DNA of 64,000 bases from the NCBI GenBank assembly GCA_947172355.1, contig CAMWBA010000002.1, positions 1 to 64,000 on the forward strand, in the 5' to 3' direction. The DNA is from an uncultured Bacillota bacterium (GTDB lineage Bacteria; Bacillota; Clostridia; Oscillospirales; Oscillospiraceae). Below the pieces are notes generated by a model. It had not been told where the DNA came from and did no database searches. It was given only the letters and a program-made list of their open reading frames with translations. The position numbers were made by a program, and so were the translations under genes. Position 1 is the first letter of the stretch. Every line of letters starts with the position of its first letter. Below are positions 7,811 to 14,921 of the stretch, piece after piece.

Positions 7811-8369
7811 AGGTCACACTTCCTTTCGCTTTTACCAGCGGGATCAGCCGTTTGCCCAGGATTGCGCCCAGGATGCACAGTGCAATGTCGCCCGGGACGG
7901 CCAGAATAAAGCAGTACAAAAATAGAGGCCAAAGACCAATGGGGTCGCCCAGATAGAAGTTGCTCATCAGGTAGTAATATACCATGCCAAAGAGATAAAC
8001 CACCGCCAGACCGGCCAAATTAGCCGTCAGAAGGAGGCCATATCCTGGTTTTTCCCGCTGGCCAGCGATTTGTCCGGTTAAGTAAGCCCCCACCGCGAAA
8101 CCGATGATGTAACCAAAGCTGGGCTGAAAGACATAGCCGATTCCGCCGCCCTGAGCGAAGATGGGCAGGCCCAGCAGCCCCAGAAAAATATAGGCCCCTA
8201 CCGCACAAAACCCCAATTTTCCGCCCAAAAGCAGTCCGGCCATCATTGTAAACAGGTATTGCAACGTGAAAGGGACAACCGGGATGGGGATTTTGATAAA
8301 TGCCCCCGCTGCAATTAGAGCCACAAACAGAGCGCATAGGACCATATCCTTTGTTTTTCCAGTTTTCAT
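7797..8369 (-). CDS. bioY: Biotin ECF transporter S component BioY
   Basis: A 190-residue polytopic membrane protein of the BioY family. About six hydrophobic helices are visible; hallmark segments are VPFTLQYLFTMMAGLLLGGKLG near the N-terminus, the GLPIFAQGGGIGYVFQPSFGYIIGF motif and a final VPGDIALCILGAILGKRL. It binds biotin at the membrane and normally works with the shared ECF module (EcfT/EcfA), which is not in this window. First gene of the bio operon, directly downstream of a BirA-type site. Confidence 0.95.
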   Translation of the reverse strand: MKTGKTKDMVLCALFVALIAAGAFIKIPIPVVPFTLQYLFTMMAGLLLGGKLGFCAVGAYIFLGLLGLPIFAQGGGIGYVFQPSFGYIIGFAVGAYLTGQIAGQREKPGYGLLLTANLAGLAVVYLFGMVYYYLMSNFYLGDPIGLWPLFLYCFILAVPGDIALCILGAILGKRLIPLVKAKGSVTYEQA

Positions 8370-8433
8370 TGTACTGCCTCCTTGAAAGTATTTGGATTAT
8401 TTTGTAGGTCGTTACCAGCAGAGATGGTATCAT

Positions 8434-8442
8434 AGTATACCA
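8434..8442 (-). promoter_or_regulatory. Extended -10 element of the biotin operon promoter
   Basis: On the minus strand the sequence reads TGGTATACT, an extended -10 (TG-N-TATACT). The region where a -35 would sit is occupied by the BirA-type palindrome, so binding of BirA would block RNA polymerase. Confidence 0.55.
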
Positions 8443-8445
8443 TAC

Positions 8446-8475
8446 TTGTCAACCTAAAAATTTTGAGGTTTACAA
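8446..8475. promoter_or_regulatory. BirA-type biotin operator upstream of bioY
   Basis: TTGTCAACC-12 bases-GGTTTACAA, almost perfectly palindromic and close to the BirA consensus TTGTAAACC...GGTTTACAA. The 12-base spacer is shorter than the 14-16 bases I recall for most BirA sites. It overlaps the bioY promoter region, so the operon is probably repressed by biotinyl-AMP-loaded BirA. Confidence 0.85.
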
Positions 8476-8632
8476 TTGGAGGAGGACGGCGGAAAGGCTT
8501 TTCTGTCAGCGGAACTGTTAAGGAATCAGAAGGTTCCGAAAGGCCAAAAGACGAAAGCGCATAAAAGTGACGGTGCAGGCAAAGCGCACCGTCTGAACGA
8601 AATATGAAATATTTTTAGGCTGTATTTGAACT

Positions 8633-8788
8633 ATGGCAATCGGACCAGCGGCGAGAGAGTTTCCGCCGGACGAAGTGGATTTGACCCGGGAATATCGGAT
8701 GTATTTCCAGGAAAATCGGCAGAGTATGGCGGAAAAGGATCCGCTGATTGGGCGTGTTGACAAGGTTCAAACAAGCCCTAGTAAGTAA
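8633..8788 (+). CDS. Short unassigned ORF, possible gene remnant
   Basis: A 51-codon plus-strand ORF (MAIGPAAREFPPDEVDLTRE at its start) lies between the bio operon and the aldo/keto reductase. No convincing ribosome-binding site precedes it, and its last bases overlap the 3' end of the reductase gene. The amino-acid composition looks protein-like (VDLTREYRMYFQENRQSM), so it could be the tail of a decayed gene. The rest of 8476-8777 shows no other gene. Confidence 0.2.
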   Translation: MAIGPAAREFPPDEVDLTREYRMYFQENRQSMAEKDPLIGRVDKVQTSPSK

Positions 8789-9923
8789 AAATCTCCGCAG
8801 CTTGTTTCATGTGTTCCACAATCGACACCGAGAATGGGCACCGGCTCTCACAGGCACGGCAGGAGATGCACTCCCCGGCGTGGTGGGGAAGGACCGCGTA
8901 GTGCTCCCGCACCGTCTCGGGGACCTGCCCTTGAGCTTTGGCCAGATTGAGGAACTTGGTCACCGCTGCCACGTCGATTCCGCGGGGACAAGGGGCACAG
9001 TGGCCGCAGTACATACAGTGGCCGGTCCAGCTGATTTTCGGCATGGCAGCAAAGGCGGTAGCGTAGTCCTTTTCGTGGGCGGGGGCATCCTCATAAGCGG
9101 CGCACTGGACCAGCTCATCCACCGTCCAAGCGCCCGCCATGACGCAGGCCACCCCGGGCCTGGTGAGGGCGTAGTGCAGACACTGGAAGGGGGTGAGGGC
9201 CACCCCGGCGGGGGAGTACTGGCTCAGCAGGTCGCCGCCGCCAAAGGCTTTCATTACGGTTACGCCCACACCCTGGCGCTGGCAGCTCTCATAGAGGGAC
9301 TGGCGCTGGGGGTCCATATTGACCAGCTGCTTTTCATAGGCGGACTCCGCCCACAGCTGCTCCACATCCTCGCCGGCGGGCTGGAGATCGTAGCAGGGGT
9401 TGACGCTGAACATGAGCACATCTACCAGCCCGCTGTCCACCGCCGCCCGGCCCACCTCCGGGTTGTGGCTGGACAGGCCGATGCAGCCGATTTTCCCGAC
9501 CGCTTTCAGCTCCTGGGCGTAGGCCATCACCGGGCCGTTTACAACCTCCCGCCAGTCGGACAGGGCGTCGGAGTAGTGGATCATACCAATTTCGATGTGG
9601 TCCGTGTTCAGCAGGCGAAGCATCTCCTCAAAGCCGGCTTTCACCTTGGCGATGTCCCGGGTGCGCAGATACTGGCCGTTCTCCCAGATGGAGCACAGGT
9701 GAGACTGGAGTACGAATTTGTCCCGCCGTCCCTCCAAAGCCCGGCCCAGATTGGCCCGGACCTCCGGGTTGGAGGTGTACAGGTCGATGCAGTTGATCCC
9801 CAGCGCCTCCATTTTGTCCACAAATTCCTTCACCTGGTCATAGCTCTTGCCCACAAGTCCCTCACAGCCCATAGCAATCTCGCTGACCTTCAGACCGGTG
9901 CGGCCCAATGTACGGTAATTCAT
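8778..9923 (-). CDS. Aldo/keto reductase with C-terminal 4Fe-4S domain
   Basis: A 381-residue protein: an AKR barrel (about 1-270) followed by a ferredoxin-like tail. The N-terminus RTLGRTGLKVSEIAMGCEGL is typical of AKRs, and IDLYTSNPEVRANLGRAL corresponds to the catalytic-Asp/Tyr region. The tail has two cysteine clusters, CMYCGHCAPCPRG and CISCRACESRCPF, which can hold two [4Fe-4S] clusters. This fusion is common in anaerobes and probably acts as an oxidoreductase coupled to electron carriers; the substrate is unknown. It is monocistronic, with AAGGAGG before the ATG and a weak promoter (TTGACT-17-GATAAG) divergent from the sirtuin promoter. Confidence 0.88.
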   Translation of the reverse strand: MNYRTLGRTGLKVSEIAMGCEGLVGKSYDQVKEFVDKMEALGINCIDLYTSNPEVRANLGRALEGRRDKFVLQSHLCSIWENGQYLRTRDIAKVKAGFEEMLRLLNTDHIEIGMIHYSDALSDWREVVNGPVMAYAQELKAVGKIGCIGLSSHNPEVGRAAVDSGLVDVLMFSVNPCYDLQPAGEDVEQLWAESAYEKQLVNMDPQRQSLYESCQRQGVGVTVMKAFGGGDLLSQYSPAGVALTPFQCLHYALTRPGVACVMAGAWTVDELVQCAAYEDAPAHEKDYATAFAAMPKISWTGHCMYCGHCAPCPRGIDVAAVTKFLNLAKAQGQVPETVREHYAVLPHHAGECISCRACESRCPFSVSIVEHMKQAAEIFTY

Positions 9924-10003
9924 GGGGTTCCTCCTTACAATATTCTGCGAAACAGCTTATCACTTAAAGTTGGGTTTAAGTCAAGAGGGAGTTTCCAGGT
10001 TCG

Positions 10004-10032
10004 TTGACGTGCAAGGTTTACGGTGGTATAAT
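10004..10032 (+). promoter_or_regulatory. Sigma-A promoter of the sirtuin/WYL genes
   Basis: TTGACG at 10004-10009, a 17-base spacer ending TGG, and TATAAT at 10027-10032. A near-consensus extended -10 promoter, about 36 bases before the GTG start. Confidence 0.8.
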
Positions 10033-10067
10033 TGGAGCGATAAAGTAAAATTTAGGGGGGACTTCCC

Positions 10068-10793
10068 GTGGATGAAAAAATCAAAACCTTACAGCAGTGG
10101 ATTGACGAAAGCCGCGCCATCGTCTTTTTCGGCGGGGCGGGGGTATCGACTGAGAGCGGCATTCCGGATTTCCGCAGCGTAGACGGGCTGTACAACCAGA
10201 AGTACGCCTGGCCCCCGGAGGAGATTTTAAGCCGCACCTTTTTCAACGCCCGGCCTGAGGAGTTTTACCGTTTCTACCGGGACAAGATGCTCTGTCTGGA
10301 TGCCCAGCCCAACGCCGCCCACCAAAAGCTGGCGGAGCTGGAGGCGGCGGGCAAGCTGCGCTCCATCGTCACCCAGAACATCGACGGCCTCCACCAGAAG
10401 GCGGGGTCGAAGCGGGTGTGGGAGCTCCACGGCTCAGTCCACCGCAACTACTGCATGGAATGCCGCAAACCTTACCCGGTGGAGGATATCAAGGCGGGGC
10501 AGGGGGTGCCGAAGTGTACCTGCGGCGGCACGGTCAAGCCCGATGTGGTGCTCTATGAGGAGAGCTTGGACAGCGCTACCATGGAAGGGGCGGTAATGGA
10601 TATCCGCTCCGCCGACCTGCTTATCATCGGCGGTACCTCCCTGGCGGTGTATCCAGCCGCAGGTCTCATCAACTATTACCGGGGGACACGGCTGGTCCTC
10701 ATCAACAAGAGCGCCACCCCCTATGACGGGCGGGCCAGCCTGGCTATCCAACAGCCCATCGGCCAAGTGCTGGAAGGCATCAAAGTGCGATGA
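10068..10793 (+). CDS. NAD-dependent protein deacylase, Sir2 family
   Basis: A 241-residue sirtuin. Motifs in order: the NAD-binding GAGVSTESGIPDFR at 23-36, TQNID at 102-106, the catalytic histidine in ELHGS (H121), a structural zinc site C129-x2-C132 and C150-x-C152, and IIGGTSLAVYPAAGL near the C-terminus. Sirtuins remove acyl groups from protein lysines while consuming NAD+. Start is GTG after TAGGGGGGAC; the nearby ATG at 10072 is out of frame. The last four bases overlap the WYL regulator gene, so the two are translationally coupled, which is an uncommon pairing. Confidence 0.95.
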   Translation: MDEKIKTLQQWIDESRAIVFFGGAGVSTESGIPDFRSVDGLYNQKYAWPPEEILSRTFFNARPEEFYRFYRDKMLCLDAQPNAAHQKLAELEAAGKLRSIVTQNIDGLHQKAGSKRVWELHGSVHRNYCMECRKPYPVEDIKAGQGVPKCTCGGTVKPDVVLYEESLDSATMEGAVMDIRSADLLIIGGTSLAVYPAAGLINYYRGTRLVLINKSATPYDGRASLAIQQPIGQVLEGIKVR

Positions 10794-11695
10794 AAAACGG
10801 CCGCCTCTTTGAAATTCTCTACCTTCTGGTGGAAAAGCGGGCGGTCACGGCCGGAGAACTGGCCAGGCGGCTGGAGGTATCCGAGCGCACCATCTACCGA
10901 GACATAGACGCCCTGTCCGCCGCTGGCATTCCAGTGTTCACCCAAAAGGGACAGGGGGGCGGCATTCGCCTTATGGACCAATTTGTACTGGAGAAGGCGC
11001 TGCTGTCGAAGAGCCAGCAGGATGAGATTCTCTTTGCCCTTCAAGCGATTTTGGCCACAGGAGGTGCAAAAGAACGGGAAACCTTGTCCCAGATGTCTGC
11101 GCTGTTCCGCCGGGAGGGCGGGGATTGGCTTGAGGTAGATTTTTCCGATTGGGGCAGCGGGGCGGCAGAGCGGGAGAATTTTGCTCTAGTCAAACGCTCT
11201 ATTTTAGAACGCAAGCCCCTGTCATTCTCTTACTACAGTTCTGCGGGAGAGCAGAGCCGCAGAACCGTGGAGCCTGCCAAGCTAGTATTTAAAACTGGGT
11301 GCTGGTATCTGTCGGCCTTCTGCCGGACCCGGCAGGACTGGCGTATTTTCCGTCTGGTTCGGATGGAAGCTCTCACACTAGAGGAGGAGAACTGCCCATC
11401 CCGAAAGCCTCCGGAACATCTGGAGGCTCCGCCGCCGGGTGGGTACTGCGGGGTGGAGCTGCGGCTGCGATTTGCTCCTTCGGCCGCGTGGCGGGTACGG
11501 GACTACTTTCATCCAACCCAGATTACACCGCTGGAGGATGACTATTTTGAGGTATTCTGTACCTTTCCGGAGAACCAGTGGCTGCTGTCCTTTCTGCTGT
11601 CCTTTGGCAGTCAGCTGGAAGTGCTGGCCCCAACGTATTGGCGGGACATTCTGGGCAAAGAACTAAAAAAATCTCTGACCGCCTATGAAACTTGA
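10790..11695 (+). CDS. WYL-domain transcriptional regulator (YafY type)
   Basis: A 301-residue regulator with an N-terminal winged HTH (about 1-55: GRLFEILYLLVEKRAVTAGE, then SERTIYRDIDALSAAGIPVF) and a WYL domain starting near residue 138. The family's signature appears literally as CWYLSAFC. A C-terminal WCX-like extension follows. WYL regulators sense nucleotide-type or other small ligands, but the ligand here is unknown. The ATGA overlap with the upstream sirtuin gene suggests they share a transcript. Confidence 0.9.
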   Translation: MKNGRLFEILYLLVEKRAVTAGELARRLEVSERTIYRDIDALSAAGIPVFTQKGQGGGIRLMDQFVLEKALLSKSQQDEILFALQAILATGGAKERETLSQMSALFRREGGDWLEVDFSDWGSGAAERENFALVKRSILERKPLSFSYYSSAGEQSRRTVEPAKLVFKTGCWYLSAFCRTRQDWRIFRLVRMEALTLEEENCPSRKPPEHLEAPPPGGYCGVELRLRFAPSAAWRVRDYFHPTQITPLEDDYFEVFCTFPENQWLLSFLLSFGSQLEVLAPTYWRDILGKELKKSLTAYET

Positions 11696-11776
11696 CATAT
11701 GTTGTCCGATTTGAAAGCGTATCCTAATGTCAAAGACAGGGGAACAGAACCTGTCCAACATAAGGAGGTTTTTTCC

Positions 11777-12070
11777 ATGGAAGAACGGAAATTTTGTCAG
11801 TGCTGCGCCATGCCCTTGGACAAGCCCGAGGATGCAGGCACCGAGGCCGACGGCAGCCTCAGCGGCGACTACTGCTGCTACTGCTACCAGAACGGGGCCT
11901 TTACCGCCCCCGACGCTACGATGGACGACATTATTGCGTTTAACCTAAAATTCAATGAGGAGAACGGACACCCCTTTGGCACCCAGGAGGAGGCCGAGAG
12001 GATGATGCGGGGATGGTTTCCTGCATTGAAGCGATGGAAGGAGATCGGGATAAAAAATAAGGACAACTAA
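11777..12070 (+). CDS. Zinc-ribbon domain protein
   Basis: AAGGAGG at 11762-11768 marks ATG 11777 as the start (97 residues); the ORF-track start at 11699 adds an unlikely leader. The protein begins with a cysteine-rich module FCQCCAMPLDKPED, then GDYCCYCYQNGAFTAP, typical of the putative zinc-ribbon family often found beside WYL or AraC regulators. The rest is helical (TMDDIIAFNLKFNEENGHP). It follows the WYL gene by 81 bases and may be on the same transcript. Function is unknown; metal binding is inferred from the cysteines. Confidence 0.75.
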   Translation: MEERKFCQCCAMPLDKPEDAGTEADGSLSGDYCCYCYQNGAFTAPDATMDDIIAFNLKFNEENGHPFGTQEEAERMMRGWFPALKRWKEIGIKNKDN

Positions 12071-12083
12071 GTAAAAAACCAGG

Positions 12084-12127
12084 AACCAGCGGAGGGCAAG
12101 GCGTATTCGCCTTGCCCTCCGCTGGTT
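12084..12127. terminator. Long perfect hairpin after the zinc-ribbon gene
   Basis: A 20-bp perfect inverted repeat AACCAGCGGAGGGCAAGGCG / CGCCTTGCCCTCCGCTGGTT with a four-base loop. The T-tract is weak (GGTTTC), but its position just after a stop codon fits a terminator. Confidence 0.75.
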
Positions 12128-12543
12128 GGTTTCGTGGCACAGAAGCGTCTGCTTTGCATGGAGGATGCTTCTGAGATCCATACCGGCCTGTATTGGTAAA
12201 AAATCGCAGGATTTGGGGCTGAATTGAAAACCGAATGGTGTTTCAATACCGTAAGTCCGACTGGGAGGAGAGGGAACGCAGCAGGAGCAAATCACCAGAA
12301 ACAATCTTTGGTTACAAGAAAAAGATTGTATGCCATCAGATTTTTGGTGTTAGACAACCTCTTTTTTCTTCTTTATAATACCGATTGACAAGGAAGTGGG
12401 AGGAGGGAGCCGAAAATTGGAAAATCTGACCATTCCGGCAAGGATGGGCCTGCGAGAGAAATGAGCTCCTGGCGGTTGGGCGGTTCCGGTCTGTCAGCAG
12501 GGATGCCCGGATTTTTTGCTTTTCGGGGAGGCCATCTCTGGGG
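12128..12543. other. Gene-poor interval before the LysR gene
   Basis: No credible gene in either direction. The only clear structure is a 9-bp perfect hairpin ACAATCTTT / AAAGATTGT at 12301-12329 with an 11-base loop. The interval receives the 3' ends of the zinc-ribbon gene and the LysR gene. Confidence 0.5.
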
Positions 12544-13476
12544 TTACACATCGGTGTAGGTATCTCGAATGATTTTCAAAAGCCGTTTTTCCGGCAGCGA
12601 GTGGTATTTCCGCTTTAGCCGGTTGGCCACAATCCACTGGGTGCCCAGGTCGGATTTCATATCGAAAATGGTCACCCGCTCCAAAAAAGCGGTGTTGATC
12701 AGGGGGCCGTTGTCAATGAGAAAGCTGTTGGGGCATATGCAGATTCCCAGTCCCTCACAGCACAGTGAAAGCATCGTCAACAGATTTCCGGTGTCCATCA
12801 CGATGTTGGGGGTGAAGCTCTCCTCACGGGCAATCTGGGAAAGGACGCTTCCGGTGAGGGTACTCTCATGGAGACTGACAAAAGGACAAGCGGCAAAGGT
12901 GCGCAGAGAGAGGGCGGTTTGGGTCTCGGGCATGGACTCGCAGTCAGGCAGCGTCTCCAAAATGGAGTTGGGCACCACAATTTTGGTTCGTTCCAGGTAG
13001 AGCTTGTTGGATTCTATGCGCTCGGAATCCTCTGTTTCAAAACCCAAATTGAGATCGGTCCGGCCCCGGAGCAGTTCCTGTGAGATCTCGTTGGTGCTTC
13101 CTTCGACCAGATGGACCTTGACATAGGGAAATTCCTGATGAAAGCGGGCCAGCACCCGGGGCAGAAGGATGGTTCCCCGAGAGATGGGGACGCCGATGGC
13201 GATATTTCCCTGCTGGCAGTCCAGCAAACTGGCCAGCTTTTTTTCCAGAAATTCCTTTTCCGCCATGATAACATGGGCACTTTTGGCAAATTCTTCCCCG
13301 GCAAAGGTGAGACGAAGGGGCGGTTCCCGATAGAACAGCTGAAGGCCGCACTCGGTCTCCAGTTTGTGGATGTGGGCACTGAGGGACTGCTGGGAGATGT
13401 GCAGCTTAGCGGCGGAACGGGAGAAGCTGAGATCCTCCGCCAATACCAGAAAATACTTTAAGTTTAGAAAATTCAA
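12544..13476 (-). CDS. LysR-family transcriptional regulator
   Basis: A typical LysR regulator of about 310 residues. The N-terminal HTH is clear (LNFLNLKYFLVLAEDLSFSR, then SAAKLHISQQSLSAHIHKLE), followed by a substrate-binding-type effector domain (IAIGVPISRGTILLPRVLARF onward). The ORF track begins at 13500, but a GAGGT seven bases before the TTG at 13476 and the usual LysR start pattern favour the shorter form. It is divergent from the cysteine desulfidase-family gene, the classic arrangement for a LysR protein controlling its neighbour. The effector may be an amino acid or a sulfur compound (inference). Confidence 0.88.
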   Translation of the reverse strand: MNFLNLKYFLVLAEDLSFSRSAAKLHISQQSLSAHIHKLETECGLQLFYREPPLRLTFAGEEFAKSAHVIMAEKEFLEKKLASLLDCQQGNIAIGVPISRGTILLPRVLARFHQEFPYVKVHLVEGSTNEISQELLRGRTDLNLGFETEDSERIESNKLYLERTKIVVPNSILETLPDCESMPETQTALSLRTFAACPFVSLHESTLTGSVLSQIAREESFTPNIVMDTGNLLTMLSLCCEGLGICICPNSFLIDNGPLINTAFLERVTIFDMKSDLGTQWIVANRLKRKYHSLPEKRLLKIIRDTYTDV

Positions 13477-13560
13477 AGAATGGACCTCGCTTTCTATCAA
13501 CAGCGGTTAAAAAGTTAGGCCGTGTTTCAAACAGGCACTAGAGAAAGGAGAACTAAAGTT

Positions 13561-14859
13561 GTGGACAAAAAGCAGTATGAAAATCACCGAAACATATTAA
13601 TCGGTGAGCTGAAGGTGGCCTTGGGATGCACTGAGCCCATCGCCATCGCTTACGCAGGGGCCAAGGCCCGGGAGGTACTGGGGGTTATGCCGCAGTCCTG
13701 CGCTGTGCGCTGCAGCGGAAACATGGTGAAAAATGTAAAGGGTGTGGTCGTACCAAACTCCAACGGCCTGCGGGGGATTGCGGTCGCTGCTGTGCTGGGA
13801 ATTGTGGGAGGCAATCCAGATTTGGAACTGGCTGTGTTGGAGGAGGTTACCGATGCACACCGGAAGACCGTAAAAAAGCTGTTGGAGGAGGACTTCTGCG
13901 ACTGCATACTGGCTGAGGGTGTGGAAAACTTGTATGTGGAGGTGGAAGTCCGGGCCGAAGACCAGAGTGCCTCGGTAGAGATTCAGGAGTACCACAGCAA
14001 CATTACCCGAATTGTAAAAAACGGGACGGTTCTGCTGCAAAAGGAGCAGGAGAAGAAAGCGGACGAGGGGGCGCCGGCGGACAAGAGCAAAATCAACCTG
14101 CGCTCCATTTTGGAGTTTGCCGACACGCTGGAGGTGGCCGATGTTGAGGATGTCATATCCAGGCAGTTTGACTACAATATTAGCATATCAAAGGAAGGAT
14201 TGCAAGGCAATTGGGGGGTACAGGCGGGAAAAACCCTGCTCAGCCAAGAGAAGGAACCCAGCCTGCGTATCCGTGCCCGGGCGGCGGCGGCGGCAGGCAG
14301 CGACGCCCGGATGGGCGGCTGTCCTTTGCCGGTGGTCATCAACTCGGGCAGCGGAAATCAGGGGATTACTCTGGCCCTGCCCCTTCACACCTATGCCGAA
14401 GCGTATCAATTCCCAATGGACATCCGTATCCGGGCATTGGCTCTGGCCAACCTCATTGCCGTCCACCAGAAAAAGTATATTGGCCAGCTGTCAGCCTACT
14501 GCGGAGCGGTGAGCGCCGCCACCGCGTCGGCCTGCGGCATCGCCTATATGCTGATGTACAAAACACACAGCCGAGAGGAGATCTATCAAGTCATAGGCGA
14601 TACCATCACCAACAGCATCTGTACCATCGGCGGTATGGTGTGCGACGGAGCCAAGTCCAGCTGCGCCACCAAGATCAGTGCCGCGGTAGAAACAGCCCTT
14701 ACCTCTATGGAACTGGCGATGGAAGGACATGTTTTCCAGCCCAAAGAGGGCTTGACAATGGATCATGTTGAGGATACCATTTGTGCAGTAGGCCGTATGG
14801 GACGGCAGGGGATGCTGGGCACCGACCTGGAAATTATCCATATTATGCTGGGCAAATAG
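13561..14859 (+). CDS. L-cysteine desulfidase family protein (CyuA/YhaM, UPF0597)
   Basis: The GTG at 13561, ten bases after AAAGGAG, gives a 432-residue protein, normal for the UPF0597/CdsB-like family. Conserved segments are LKVALGCTEPIAIAYAGAKA at the N-terminus, PVVINSGSGNQG in the middle, and SAATASACGIAYML plus IGGMVCDGAKSSCATKI near the C-terminus. The cysteines in these motifs ligate a [4Fe-4S] cluster in characterised cysteine desulfidases, which split L-cysteine to sulfide, ammonia and pyruvate. It is divergent from a LysR gene and followed 62 bases later by an S9 peptidase gene. Other members may act on different amino acids. Confidence 0.85.
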   Translation: MDKKQYENHRNILIGELKVALGCTEPIAIAYAGAKAREVLGVMPQSCAVRCSGNMVKNVKGVVVPNSNGLRGIAVAAVLGIVGGNPDLELAVLEEVTDAHRKTVKKLLEEDFCDCILAEGVENLYVEVEVRAEDQSASVEIQEYHSNITRIVKNGTVLLQKEQEKKADEGAPADKSKINLRSILEFADTLEVADVEDVISRQFDYNISISKEGLQGNWGVQAGKTLLSQEKEPSLRIRARAAAAAGSDARMGGCPLPVVINSGSGNQGITLALPLHTYAEAYQFPMDIRIRALALANLIAVHQKKYIGQLSAYCGAVSAATASACGIAYMLMYKTHSREEIYQVIGDTITNSICTIGGMVCDGAKSSCATKISAAVETALTSMELAMEGHVFQPKEGLTMDHVEDTICAVGRMGRQGMLGTDLEIIHIMLGK

Positions 14860-14921
14860 CTGCCTGGAAGGTGGAAAAACGAGAACCCCAAATAGAGATA
14901 AAACGAAAAGAGGAGTATCTG

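Noticed and set aside
8748-10007. 419-residue plus-strand ORF
   Set aside because: Antisense to the Fe-S aldo/keto reductase, which has clear motifs and a ribosome-binding site.
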